A program made the position numbers and the translations under genes. 64,000 bases of DNA from Streptomyces sp. CBMA152. Its GTDB lineage: Bacteria > Actinomycetota > Actinomycetes > Streptomycetales > Streptomycetaceae. The number at the start of each line of letters is the position of its first letter. The stretch's first letter is position 1. The stretch is from contig NZ_MECJ01000004.1 in NCBI RefSeq assembly GCF_014596475.1, forward strand, positions 62,001 through 126,000, in the 5' to 3' direction. The notes beneath the pieces were generated by a model. It had not been told where the DNA came from and ran no database searches. It was given only the letters and a program-made list of their open reading frames with translations. Below are positions 44,268-51,803 of this stretch, piece by piece.

Positions 44268-44520
44268 GCGACTGTTCCCGATTCTGTACGTGCTGGAAGC
44301 CGAAGCGGCCCTTGATGCAGAGGGTGCCGTGGGTCACCGGGTCGTCGTGCGGCGAGGTGACCTCGACGATCTCATTGTCCTGCACCGGGAGCGTGAGGTT
44401 GCAGCCGACGCCGCAGTACGCGCAGACGGCCGTCGTCTCCGTCTGCGCCCCCTCGTCCCAGGTGCCCGCCGCCCGCATGTGGCCGCGAAGCACACGGCAG
44501 CCGCCCCGGAGCTGACACAA
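44268..44520 (-). pseudogene. Formate dehydrogenase alpha-subunit fragment ([4Fe-4S] Mo-bisPGD domain)
   Basis: Read on the minus strand, about 60 residues match the start of the molybdopterin domain of formate dehydrogenase: CAYCGVGC, then VQDNEIVEVTSPHDDPVTHG, then CIKGRFGFQHVQNR. The four cysteines of the [4Fe-4S] site are intact (CxxC, x3, C, x26, C). After QNR the similarity stops at the fdhD start, and before CAYC only ~30 unconserved residues remain, so the 2Fe-2S part and nearly all of the catalytic domain are missing. The frame stays open across fdhD by chance of GC bias. It may be a deletion remnant or, less likely, a short functional iron-sulfur protein. Confidence 0.6.
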
Positions 44521-44625
44521 GGCTCCAAAGGCTCGGCGGGAAGCCTGTTGGATCTCTTGCCCCTGTACCGGTCGGTAGCCACGAAGACTGGATGGCTCCT
44601 GATGTCCTACGAGGGGAATCGAGGC

Positions 44626-45573
44626 ATGACCGGCATGCGAGGCTCACGCGTCGTCGCGCTCGGGCACTACCAGCCCGCGAAGGTGCTCACCAACGACGAC
44701 CTTGCCGCCATGGTCGAGACCAGCGACGAGTGGATCAGCAGCCGCGTCGGCATCCGCACCCGCCATGTGGCCGGGCCCGACGAGCCCGTCGACGAACTGG
44801 CCGCACACGCCGGCGCCAAGGCGCTGGCCGCCGCCGGGCTCACCCCCGCCGACATCGACCTCGTCCTGGTCGCCACCTCCACCGCGGTCGACCGTTCCCC
44901 GAACACCGCGGCCCGGGTCGCCGCCCGCCTCGGTATGGGCTCGCCCGCCGTGATGGACCTCAACGTCGTCTGCGCCGGGTTCACCCACGCCCTGGCCACC
45001 GCCGACCACGCCGTACGGGCCGGATCCTCGAAGCGGGCCCTGGTCATCGGCGCGGACAAGATGACCGCCATCGCCGACTGGACCGACCGCACCACCTGCG
45101 TCCTGGTCGGCGACGGCGCGGGCGCCGCCGTGGTCGAGGCGTTCGACGAGGAGCTGATCGGCCCGGTGCTGTGGGGCTCGGTCCCCGAGATGGGCCATGC
45201 CGTACGCATCGAGGGCACCCCGCCGGTCTTCGCGCAGGAGGGCCAGGCCGTCTACCGCTGGGCCACCACCCAACTCCCGCCGATCGCCCGCCAGGTGTGC
45301 GAGCGGGCCGGGCTCACCCCCGAGGACCTGGCCGCCGTCGTCCTGCACCAGGCCAATCTCCGCATCATCGAGCCGGTCGCCCGCAAGATCGGCGCGGTCA
45401 ACGCGGTCATCGCGCGCGATGTCGTCGACTCCGGCAACACCTCGGCCGCGAGCATCCCGATGGCCCTGTCCAAGCTGGTGGAACGCGGCGAGATCGGCAC
45501 CGGCGACCCGGTCCTGCTCTTCGGCTTCGGCGGCAACCTCTCGTACGCGGGCCAGGTCATCCGCTGCCCGTGA
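44626..45573 (+). CDS. 3-oxoacyl-ACP synthase III-like (KAS III) protein
   Basis: A 315-residue thiolase-fold enzyme of the FabH type. The Cys-His-Asn triad is Cys116 in LNVVCAGFTH, His241 in VVLHQANLRI and Asn271 in DSGNTSAAS. ETSDEWISSRVGIRTRH near the N-terminus is the FabH dimer-region signature. It condenses an acyl-CoA with malonyl-ACP. No other fatty acid or polyketide genes are adjacent, so it is probably a spare KAS III that starts a special acyl chain or makes a small ketone. The ATG at 44626 has GAGGGG upstream; ATG 44635 is an alternative. Confidence 0.9.
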   Translation: MTGMRGSRVVALGHYQPAKVLTNDDLAAMVETSDEWISSRVGIRTRHVAGPDEPVDELAAHAGAKALAAAGLTPADIDLVLVATSTAVDRSPNTAARVAARLGMGSPAVMDLNVVCAGFTHALATADHAVRAGSSKRALVIGADKMTAIADWTDRTTCVLVGDGAGAAVVEAFDEELIGPVLWGSVPEMGHAVRIEGTPPVFAQEGQAVYRWATTQLPPIARQVCERAGLTPEDLAAVVLHQANLRIIEPVARKIGAVNAVIARDVVDSGNTSAASIPMALSKLVERGEIGTGDPVLLFGFGGNLSYAGQVIRCP

Positions 45574-45699
45574 CCGGACTTCTTCCGGTGCCCCTGACCG
45601 GATGTCGTCCCCTTCTCCCGGCCGGTCGGCCGCTCCTGGCCTGACATCGCGATCGGTAGCCTGTAGACGATAGCCAATCGCGCTTGAGGGGGCCCCAAG

Positions 45700-46377
45700 T
45701 TGTCCGCAGGACTGCCGCAGGGAACCGTGCCCAGGCTGGAGCGCCCGGGGCCGCTGCGCGAGCGGGTGTACGAGGCGCTGCTCGAACTCATCACGACGCG
45801 CGCGCTGCGGCCCGGCCAGCACCTGGTCGAGAGCGAACTGGCGGGACACCTCGGGGTGTCGCGGCAGCCGGTGCGCGAGGCGCTGCAGCGTCTGAACACC
45901 GAGGGCTGGGTCGATCTGCGCCCCGCGCAGGGCGCGTTCGTGCACGAGCCGACCGAGCAGGAGGCCGACCAGCTCCTCTCGGTGCGCACCCTCCTGGAGT
46001 CCGAGGCCGCCCGCCTCGTCGCCGCCCACTCCGGCTCCGCCGGGATCGCCGCTCTTGAGGCCCTGTGCGCCAAGGGCGAGCAGGCGGTCGCGGACGACGA
46101 CATGGATCTCGCGGTGGCGACCAACGCCGAGTTCCACGCCAAGGTGATGGAGCTCGCCGGCAACCTCGTCCTCGCCGAACTCGCCGCCCAGGTGGACCGG
46201 CGGGTGCGCTGGTACTACACCCCGGTCGCCCGGCGCCGCGGCACCCAGTCCTGGGTCGAGCACCGCGAAATCGTCGCGGCGATCTCCGCACGCGACGAGG
46301 AGGGCGCGACGGCGGTGATGCGCGCCCATACGGAACGCACCCGCGCCACGCACCACGAGCGCGCGGACAAGGACTGA
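45700..46377 (+). CDS. GntR-family regulator, FadR subgroup with FCD domain
   Basis: A 225-residue regulator. The winged helix is at about 19-80 (LRERVYEALLELITTRALRPGQ, then ELAGHLGVSRQPVREALQRL). The FCD all-helical ligand domain occupies ~90-215, with a metal-binding set including Asp/His in ATNAEFHAKV and WVEHREIVAAI. It probably senses a carboxylic acid. The TTG at 45700 has GAGGGGG about 8 bp before; a GTG at 45727 is the alternative. The FCD-GntR lies between a KAS III gene and a convergent LtrA gene, so its target is not clear. Confidence 0.9.
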   Translation: MSAGLPQGTVPRLERPGPLRERVYEALLELITTRALRPGQHLVESELAGHLGVSRQPVREALQRLNTEGWVDLRPAQGAFVHEPTEQEADQLLSVRTLLESEAARLVAAHSGSAGIAALEALCAKGEQAVADDDMDLAVATNAEFHAKVMELAGNLVLAELAAQVDRRVRWYYTPVARRRGTQSWVEHREIVAAISARDEEGATAVMRAHTERTRATHHERADKD

Positions 46378-46393
46378 TCGAACTGGCGTGGAT

Positions 46394-47617
46394 TCAGGCC
46401 GAGTTGGCTGCCTGACCCGCCGCGCTTTCGGCTTCCGTATCCGCGCACTCACCCCACCGCGCCTCCGCGAGCAGCATCGCGACCAGGACGAGCACCAGCG
46501 CGAACAGCTCGGCGAGCGCGTCCACATGGATGCCCAGCAGCGCGGTGGCGAGCGCGGCTGCGGTGGCCGCCGCGCGATAGCCCAGCGGCGCGATCCGCAG
46601 CGACGCGCGGAAGGCGACGTTGCCCGCGAGGAAGAGTGCCACACCGCCCGCGAGCGCCACGGCGGGCGCGGTCGGCAGGTGGTCCGGCAGATGCCCGATG
46701 GACTTCTTCACCCCGGCCGCGAGCACGGCGACCCCGAGCAGCATCGGGATGAAGCAGTAGAAGTACGCGCGCATGGTGGTCCGGAAGCGGGTGATCCCGG
46801 TGACCCTGCGCAGCGCCGCCTCGGCCGCCGCCTCGTCCCGGATGAAGTACGTCCACCACAGTGCGGTCGCCAGTGCGAGGGCGAGCACCACCCCGCCGAA
46901 CAGGCCGAGATCCAGGTGGAGATTGCCGGAGCCGACGCCGATCGCGATGACGGACTCGCCGAACGCGACGATCAGCAGCAGCCCGTGGCGCTCCACGAAG
47001 TGCGCCGGGTCCAGCGCCCCGACCCGGCTGGTCACCGGCTCGCTGATGTCGGTGTAACGGCCGGTGATCCGGCCCGAGATGACCGGGGTGGCCGTCTGGA
47101 TCACGATCGCCGCCAGCCACCACGCCTCGGCGGCGCGGCCGCCGACCGTACCGGCGGCGGTGACACAGAGCGCGGCCGCCACATTGGGCAGCGCGAAACT
47201 GAGCACGTACCGGCCGTGGATCAGCGCGTACAACGCGCTGTGCACCACGGTGACCAGCAGAAGGCCGAGGCCGAACGCCACGCCGTCGTCCTTGAACACC
47301 CCCGGGATCGCCAGCGCGCAGGTCAGGAAACCGCTCATGCCGAGGACGAGCGGGAGCCGCCGGGCGTTGGTCTCGGGCGGCACCTGGTTGGTGAGATACG
47401 CGTACGCCCCGTACATCCAGAACAGCACCACGAAGATCAGCAGTACGCGTCCGGCCTGGGCGAACGACAGGTCCTGGGTGAGCAGTACGGTCAGCTGGGT
47501 CAGGGTGAAGACGAAGACCAGATCGAAGAAGAGCTCCAGCGTGGAGACCCGCCGGTCCTCACCGCCGGACGCCGGTGCCTCCTGCGGTGCTCCGGTGGCG
47601 CCGCCCGCGTCCGCCAT
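46394..47617 (-). CDS. LtrA-like (low temperature requirement A) membrane protein
   Basis: A 407-residue polytopic membrane protein with about 11-12 hydrophobic segments. Family blocks are visible: RVSTLELFFDLVFVFTLTQL at the first helix, FWMYGAYAYLTN, HFVERHGLLLIVAFGESVIAIG, and WWTYFIRDE. The acidic ELFFDL and FGES motifs are the conserved features of the LtrA family. The molecular role is unknown; the name comes from Listeria growth at low temperature. AGGGGG lies just before the ATG. The 3' end is convergent with the GntR gene. Confidence 0.9.
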   Translation of the reverse strand: MADAGGATGAPQEAPASGGEDRRVSTLELFFDLVFVFTLTQLTVLLTQDLSFAQAGRVLLIFVVLFWMYGAYAYLTNQVPPETNARRLPLVLGMSGFLTCALAIPGVFKDDGVAFGLGLLLVTVVHSALYALIHGRYVLSFALPNVAAALCVTAAGTVGGRAAEAWWLAAIVIQTATPVISGRITGRYTDISEPVTSRVGALDPAHFVERHGLLLIVAFGESVIAIGVGSGNLHLDLGLFGGVVLALALATALWWTYFIRDEAAAEAALRRVTGITRFRTTMRAYFYCFIPMLLGVAVLAAGVKKSIGHLPDHLPTAPAVALAGGVALFLAGNVAFRASLRIAPLGYRAAATAAALATALLGIHVDALAELFALVLVLVAMLLAEARWGECADTEAESAAGQAANSA

Positions 47618-48079
47618 GTGGTCCCCCTGCCTCGTATGACTGTGCCGTTCGTGCGGCGCACACCATAACCGAGGCGGGGGAGGCCACTTGCGGGTGCGGC
47701 AGCAGTGCGACCGGCCCGATCGGCCTGGTCCCCGAGTCCGGCACCCTCACGTATCAACTCGTATACGAACTACGGGAGACGGGGATTCTCCACGGCGGTC
47801 GGAACCGGCGGTGCTCCCGTCGCCGGAACCAGCCACGTCGACTGCCCCGCGGCCTCGAAGCCATGGGCGTACGGGGCGGATCGACCCCGACCGGGACGGC
47901 CCGGCCGGTCCTCGGCCGTCTCGACATGCGGACTGAACTCACGTGATGTCACTCATAGTTGGCCGTGGGTGCGTACCGCCGCCGGTCCCGTGTCACTACC
48001 TTCGCCGTACGGCCGCCCCGTGCGAAGGCGGCCCGTAGCGCCACCTCCTGCCCCGCCCGACCTGAGCGGAGACCCACAG
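47618..48079. promoter_or_regulatory. 462-bp non-coding divergent region
   Basis: No convincing gene is present between the LtrA-like and aldehyde dehydrogenase genes, though all frames stay partly open. A 10-bp palindrome TCGTATACGA at 47759-47768, flanked by GTATCAA and ACTAC, is the only distinct element. It might be an operator. The gap is long for this compact region. Confidence 0.35.
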
Positions 48080-49615
48080 ATGGCACCCACCCTCACCCTC
48101 AAGCCCGGCACCGCCTGGACCGACGCCTGGCAGCGCTGCCGGGCGATCGCGCCCGAGGCGTTCCGGGACGACCGCGTCCTCAACCTCTGGGCCGCGCAGT
48201 GGCGGCCCGACGGCCGCGCCCTGCCCGCCACCAGCCCCATTGACGGCACTCCCATCGCGGGCCCACCGCGCCTGGACGCGCCCACCGCCCAACAGGCGGT
48301 CCGCGCCTCGCTCGACCAGCACCGCGCCTGGCGGCACACCCCGCTCGCCGAGCGCCGGGCCCGCGTCGGCGCCACCCTCGACGCGCTCACCGAACACCGA
48401 GAACTGCTCGCCCTGCTGCTCGTCTGGGAGATCGGCAAGCCCTGGCGGCTGGCCCAGGCGGACGTCGACCGCGCGATCGACGGCGTGCGCTGGTACGTGG
48501 AGAACATCGACGCGATGGTCGACGGCCGCACCCCGCTGGCCGGTCCCGTCTCCAACATCGCGAGCTGGAACTATCCGATGAGCGTGCTCGTTCACGCAAT
48601 GCTGGTACAGGCACTGGCCGGCAACGCCGTCATCGCCAAGACCCCGACGGACGGCGGCGTCGCCTGTCTCACCCTGGCCAGTGCGCTGGCCGCGCGCGAG
48701 GGCATTCCCGTCACCCTCGTCAGCGGCAGCGGCGGCGAGCTCTCCGAGGCCTTGGTGCGCTCGCCGGAGATCGGCTGTGTTTCGTTCGTCGGCGGCCGCG
48801 ACACCGGCGCGCGCATCGCCACGGCCGTCACCGACATCGGCAAGCGGCACATCCTCGAACAGGAAGGGCTCAACACCTGGGGAATCTGGAACTATTCGGA
48901 CTGGGACGCCCTGTCCACCGTCATTCCCAAGCTGTACGACTACGGCAAGCAGCGATGCACCGCGTACCCGAGGTTCGTCGTCCAACGTGCGCTCTTCGAC
49001 CAGTTCCTCGCCGCGTACCTCCCGGCGGTCCGCAAGGTCCGCACCGGTCACCCGCTCGCGGTCGAGCACCCCGAAGACGCCCTGCCCGAGCTGGACTTCG
49101 GGCCGCTCATCAACGCGGCCAAGGCCAAGGAGCTCGGTGACCAGGTAGCCGAGGCGATCGACCGCGGCGCCGTCCCGCTGCACCGGGGCAGCCTCGCCGA
49201 AGGACGCTTCCTGGCGGGCCAGGACACCGGCGCGTATCTGCCGCCGGTGACGCTGCTCAACCCGCCGCCGTCGTCACCGCTGTTCCACGCGGAGCCGTTC
49301 GGCCCGGTCGACACCATCGTCCTGGTCGACACGGAGGCGGAGCTCCTGGCCGCCATGAACGCCTCGAACGGGGCGCTGGTCGCCAGCCTGTCGACCGACG
49401 ACCCGGAGACCTACGCCCGCCTCGCCCCGCAGATACGGGCCTTCAAGGTCGGCCGCGGCAAGGCGCGTTCACGCGGTGACCGCGAGGAGCTGTTCGGCGG
49501 CTTCGGCGCGTCCTGGCGCGGCGCGTTCGTCGGCGGCGAGCTGCTGGTCCGGGCGGTCACGGAGGGGCCGACGGGGGAGCGGCTGCCGGGGAACTTCCCG
49601 GAGTCGTACGCGTAG
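48080..49615 (+). CDS. Aldehyde dehydrogenase family protein, divergent
   Basis: A 511-residue NAD(P)-dependent aldehyde dehydrogenase. Asn164 in SWNYP, Glu260 in LEQEGLNTWG and nucleophile Cys293 in KQRCTA are in the expected order and spacing. The usual LELGGKSP motif is altered to LEQEGLNTW, and the standard FTGS motif is replaced by FVGGRDTGA, so this is a divergent branch, perhaps one specialised in a bulky or unusual aldehyde. NAEPFGP-type end (HAEPFGPVDTIVLVDTE) is intact. The start is ATG 48080 with GCGGAG upstream. It stands alone between two oppositely oriented genes. Confidence 0.85.
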   Translation: MAPTLTLKPGTAWTDAWQRCRAIAPEAFRDDRVLNLWAAQWRPDGRALPATSPIDGTPIAGPPRLDAPTAQQAVRASLDQHRAWRHTPLAERRARVGATLDALTEHRELLALLLVWEIGKPWRLAQADVDRAIDGVRWYVENIDAMVDGRTPLAGPVSNIASWNYPMSVLVHAMLVQALAGNAVIAKTPTDGGVACLTLASALAAREGIPVTLVSGSGGELSEALVRSPEIGCVSFVGGRDTGARIATAVTDIGKRHILEQEGLNTWGIWNYSDWDALSTVIPKLYDYGKQRCTAYPRFVVQRALFDQFLAAYLPAVRKVRTGHPLAVEHPEDALPELDFGPLINAAKAKELGDQVAEAIDRGAVPLHRGSLAEGRFLAGQDTGAYLPPVTLLNPPPSSPLFHAEPFGPVDTIVLVDTEAELLAAMNASNGALVASLSTDDPETYARLAPQIRAFKVGRGKARSRGDREELFGGFGASWRGAFVGGELLVRAVTEGPTGERLPGNFPESYA

Positions 49616-49626
49616 GGGTTCGCTTC

Positions 49627-50082
49627 TTACGTGGTGCGCTTGCGGAGGACGTCGAGGGCGCGGTCGGCATGCACGTTCATGCGGATCTCGCTCTTGACGA
49701 TCTCCAGGACGCGGCGGTCGGTGTCTATGACGAACGTGCCGCGCTTGGTCGGGGCCATGCTGAACCCCCGCTTGACGCCGAACCGTTCGCGTACGGCACC
49801 GTCCGGGTCCGAGAGCAGCGGATAGCCGAACGAGTGCTTCTCGGTGAACTCGGCCTGCCGCTCGACGGAATCGGCGCTGATCCCGACCGGCTGCGCCCCG
49901 AGGGCCCGGAACTCCCCGGCGATGTCGCGGAAGTGGCACGCCTGCGCGGTGCAGCCGGGGGTGAAGGCCGCGGGGTAGAAGAACAGCACGGCAGGGCCCT
50001 GGGCCAGCAGCCCGGAGAGGCTGCGCGGGGTGCCGGTCTCGTCGGGGAGCTCGAAGTCGTCGACCGTGTCGCCAATTCTCAT
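49627..50082 (-). CDS. Peroxiredoxin, BCP type
   Basis: A 151-residue thiol peroxidase. The peroxidatic Cys44 lies in YPAAFTPGC, the Px3TxxC motif, and Cys49 five residues later is the resolving cysteine of BCP-type (PrxQ) enzymes. It reduces hydrogen peroxide and organic peroxides in the cytoplasm with thioredoxin. ATG 50082 is taken as start; an upstream TTG at 50094 would add four residues. RBS support is weak for both. It is convergent with the aldehyde dehydrogenase, 11 bp apart. Confidence 0.93.
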   Translation of the reverse strand: MRIGDTVDDFELPDETGTPRSLSGLLAQGPAVLFFYPAAFTPGCTAQACHFRDIAGEFRALGAQPVGISADSVERQAEFTEKHSFGYPLLSDPDGAVRERFGVKRGFSMAPTKRGTFVIDTDRRVLEIVKSEIRMNVHADRALDVLRKRTT

Positions 50083-50134
50083 GGGGGCAGTCAATCACTG
50101 CCGAGGTGGGGTCCTTCGGGTGCGGGCCGTCCTG

Positions 50135-50177
50135 GGCTGGTCGCGCAGTTCCCCGCGCCCCCGAGTGGCGCGGGAAC
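50135..50177. repeat. Streptomyces-type intergenic hairpin repeat
   Basis: The sequence GGCTGGTCGCGCAGTTCCCC followed by GCGCCCC is, from memory, a very common intergenic element in Streptomyces genomes. Here it is followed by GGCGCGGGAAC, giving a hairpin with 11-12 bp arms (50148-50159 with 50167-50177). It lies between the DUF2254 stop and the peroxiredoxin start and may end the DUF2254 transcript. Confidence 0.65.
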
Positions 50178-50200
50178 GCATCGGACTTCCACAAGTCCGC

Positions 50201-51508
50201 TCAGCCGATCCCCTGCCTGTCCCCCTCCAGCGCGAACGCCCGTTCCGCCGATTCCGGGACGCTTCGTTCCACCGCCTGCACGAGCAGGGCCCGATGGCGG
50301 AGCAGTGGCTCGGCGCGTTCCGGGGGAGCCAGCCGCAGGAGCTCGTCCAGGGCGGCCATCAGACGGCGGGTGACCTGGGGGCTGCCGATCGCGTACGTAC
50401 GGATCTCGGCGAAGCCGAGGTCCACGAAGTCGCCCCACGACGGTACGGGCTGGACGAGACGCACGGTGCCCTGCCGGTCCCGGTGGCCCACGCTGCCGAG
50501 CGGGAGGTGGGCGAGCGCGGCGAGGAGCTGCTCGATCCGGTCCAGGCACTGCACCGCCGTCGTCGGATCGTTCACGGCCGGGGACAGCGCCCGCAGCGCG
50601 ATGTCGCCGAGCTGGCGCAGCCCGAAGCCGAGGTCCTGGTGGAAGGTGCGCTCCACCCCCACCGACACCGTGTACCCGAGCGCCCCGCGCGACGGCGCCC
50701 GCCCGCCGTGCACCGCGAGCACGGGGGTGCCGGGCACCACGAAGTCCCCGATACGGGGGATCAGCCGCAGCACCACGTCCTGGCGGCGGGCGGCCCGTAC
50801 GAGCCGCGCGATGTTCACGTCCCGCAGCAGCCCGGCCCGCCCGCTGTGGCCGACCTGACCGCTCTCCCCGGGCAGCTCGTCCCCGTCGACCCCGCCCCGG
50901 GGCATCTTGTGCAGCACCTGGAACGCCTCGGCGGTGATCCGCTCGACGACGTGCCCGACGCGCATCAGCCGCAGCGTCGCGTTCACGTACGCGATGAAGA
51001 GGAGCAGGCTCAGGGCGACCATCACGATGGTCAGCACGCTCTGGGTGACGGGCACGCTGTCCACGCGCCGGGGATCGGTCTCGCCGCTGTACGAGGTGAG
51101 GACGAGCAGCGAGAGCGCGAAGGTGGAGAGGAAGACGGCGAAGGTCAGCTTGGTGATCCGGGAGCGTACGAAGATCCGCACCACACGCGGCGTGAGCCCG
51201 CTCGCCATCTGCACGGCGACCAGCGAGATGCTGAAGACCACACCGATGAAGGTCATCATCGCCGAGCTGACGGTGGTGACCACGGTCTTCAGGTCGTCGA
51301 CGAGCCCGATGAGATCGGTGATCGCCTCGTACTCCTGCTGCCGGTGCAGCTCGTCGACGATCGCCGTGTCCAGCCAGTGCGCCAGCAGCCACAGCACACA
51401 CACCAGCGCCAGCGCCGCACTCGGCGCGAACCAGAAGGTGTCCCGCAGATGCTCCCGCAGCGGCGACAGCATCCGAGGCCGCCGATAACGCTCGCCGTCG
51501 TTGCCCAC
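50201..51508 (-). CDS. DUF2254 membrane protein
   Basis: A 435-residue protein of DUF2254. Four hydrophobic segments lie in the first ~180 residues (for example FWFAPSAALALVCVLWLLA and FIGVVFSISLVAVQMASG), and the C-terminal half is soluble and probably cytoplasmic. TPRVVRIFVRSRITK after TM2 and RALSPAVNDPTTAVQCLDRI are typical family blocks. Function unknown. The start is a GTG at 51508. The gene lies just left of the tRNA-Leu gene and is the last chromosomal gene before the putative integrated element. Confidence 0.88.
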   Translation of the reverse strand: MGNDGERYRRPRMLSPLREHLRDTFWFAPSAALALVCVLWLLAHWLDTAIVDELHRQQEYEAITDLIGLVDDLKTVVTTVSSAMMTFIGVVFSISLVAVQMASGLTPRVVRIFVRSRITKLTFAVFLSTFALSLLVLTSYSGETDPRRVDSVPVTQSVLTIVMVALSLLLFIAYVNATLRLMRVGHVVERITAEAFQVLHKMPRGGVDGDELPGESGQVGHSGRAGLLRDVNIARLVRAARRQDVVLRLIPRIGDFVVPGTPVLAVHGGRAPSRGALGYTVSVGVERTFHQDLGFGLRQLGDIALRALSPAVNDPTTAVQCLDRIEQLLAALAHLPLGSVGHRDRQGTVRLVQPVPSWGDFVDLGFAEIRTYAIGSPQVTRRLMAALDELLRLAPPERAEPLLRHRALLVQAVERSVPESAERAFALEGDRQGIG

Positions 51509-51566
51509 CTGCCGAGGCTAGGGGGTGTCCGGCGGATCTCGCCGAGGACGCGCGGGCCGACGTGCT

Positions 51567-51597
51567 CTCCCCCAAGGACTGAAAGTCCAGGGGGGAC
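51567..51597. terminator. Hairpin upstream of the tRNA-Leu gene
   Basis: CCCCC..GGACT and AGTCC.GGGGG arms around GAA form a strong hairpin, with a single unpaired A. It lies between the divergent DUF2254 start and the tRNA gene, so its role as a terminator is uncertain; similar sequences recur in Streptomyces intergenic DNA. Confidence 0.4.
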
Positions 51598-51718
51598 CCC
51601 AGTGTCGCGGCCCGCCCGCGCTCGCCTGACCACGCGATATGTGGGTGAACGGCGCCTCAAACCCCTGGTAGAGTTATCTCTGTCGCCGCGGGGAGCAAGC
51701 CCGCGAGACACACACCTA

Positions 51719-51803
51719 GTCCGGGTGGCGGAATGGCAGACGCGCTAGCTTGAGGTGCTAGTGCCCTTTATCGGGCGTGGGGGTTCAAGTCCCCCCTCGG
51801 ACA
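51719..51803 (+). tRNA. tRNA-Leu (anticodon GAG)
   Basis: An 85-nt class II tRNA. The acceptor stem pairs 51719-51725 with 51796-51802 (one G-U pair). The D arm GCG..CGC, anticodon stem CTAGC/GCTAG with loop TTGAGGT (anticodon GAG at 51752-51754), the long variable arm TGCCC...GGGCG, and the T arm GGGGG-TTCAAGT-CCCCC are all present. CCA is not encoded. A serine recombinase gene on the opposite strand ends inside it, so the 3' part of this gene is the likely attachment site of the element to its right. Confidence 0.95.
51745..51803. other. Probable left attachment site (attL) within tRNA-Leu
   Basis: The 3' 59 bases of the tRNA gene overlap the recombinase gene, which reads antisense into it and stops at a TAG in the anticodon stem. 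An intact tRNA next to an inward-lying integrase is the classic layout of integration at a tRNA 3' end. No second copy of the tRNA 3' end appears in the window, so the right end of the element must lie beyond 64000. The exact core sequence cannot be set from one end. Confidence 0.6.

Noticed and set aside
47575..47946. 123-codon frame between the LtrA-like and aldehyde dehydrogenase genes
   Set aside because: Starts inside the antisense of LtrA, has no RBS and is Arg/Gly/Thr-rich without motifs.
51745..51803. C-terminal SEGGLEPPRP... as a real protein domain
   Set aside because: This string is a known by-product of translating the antisense strand of tRNA genes, not a conserved domain.
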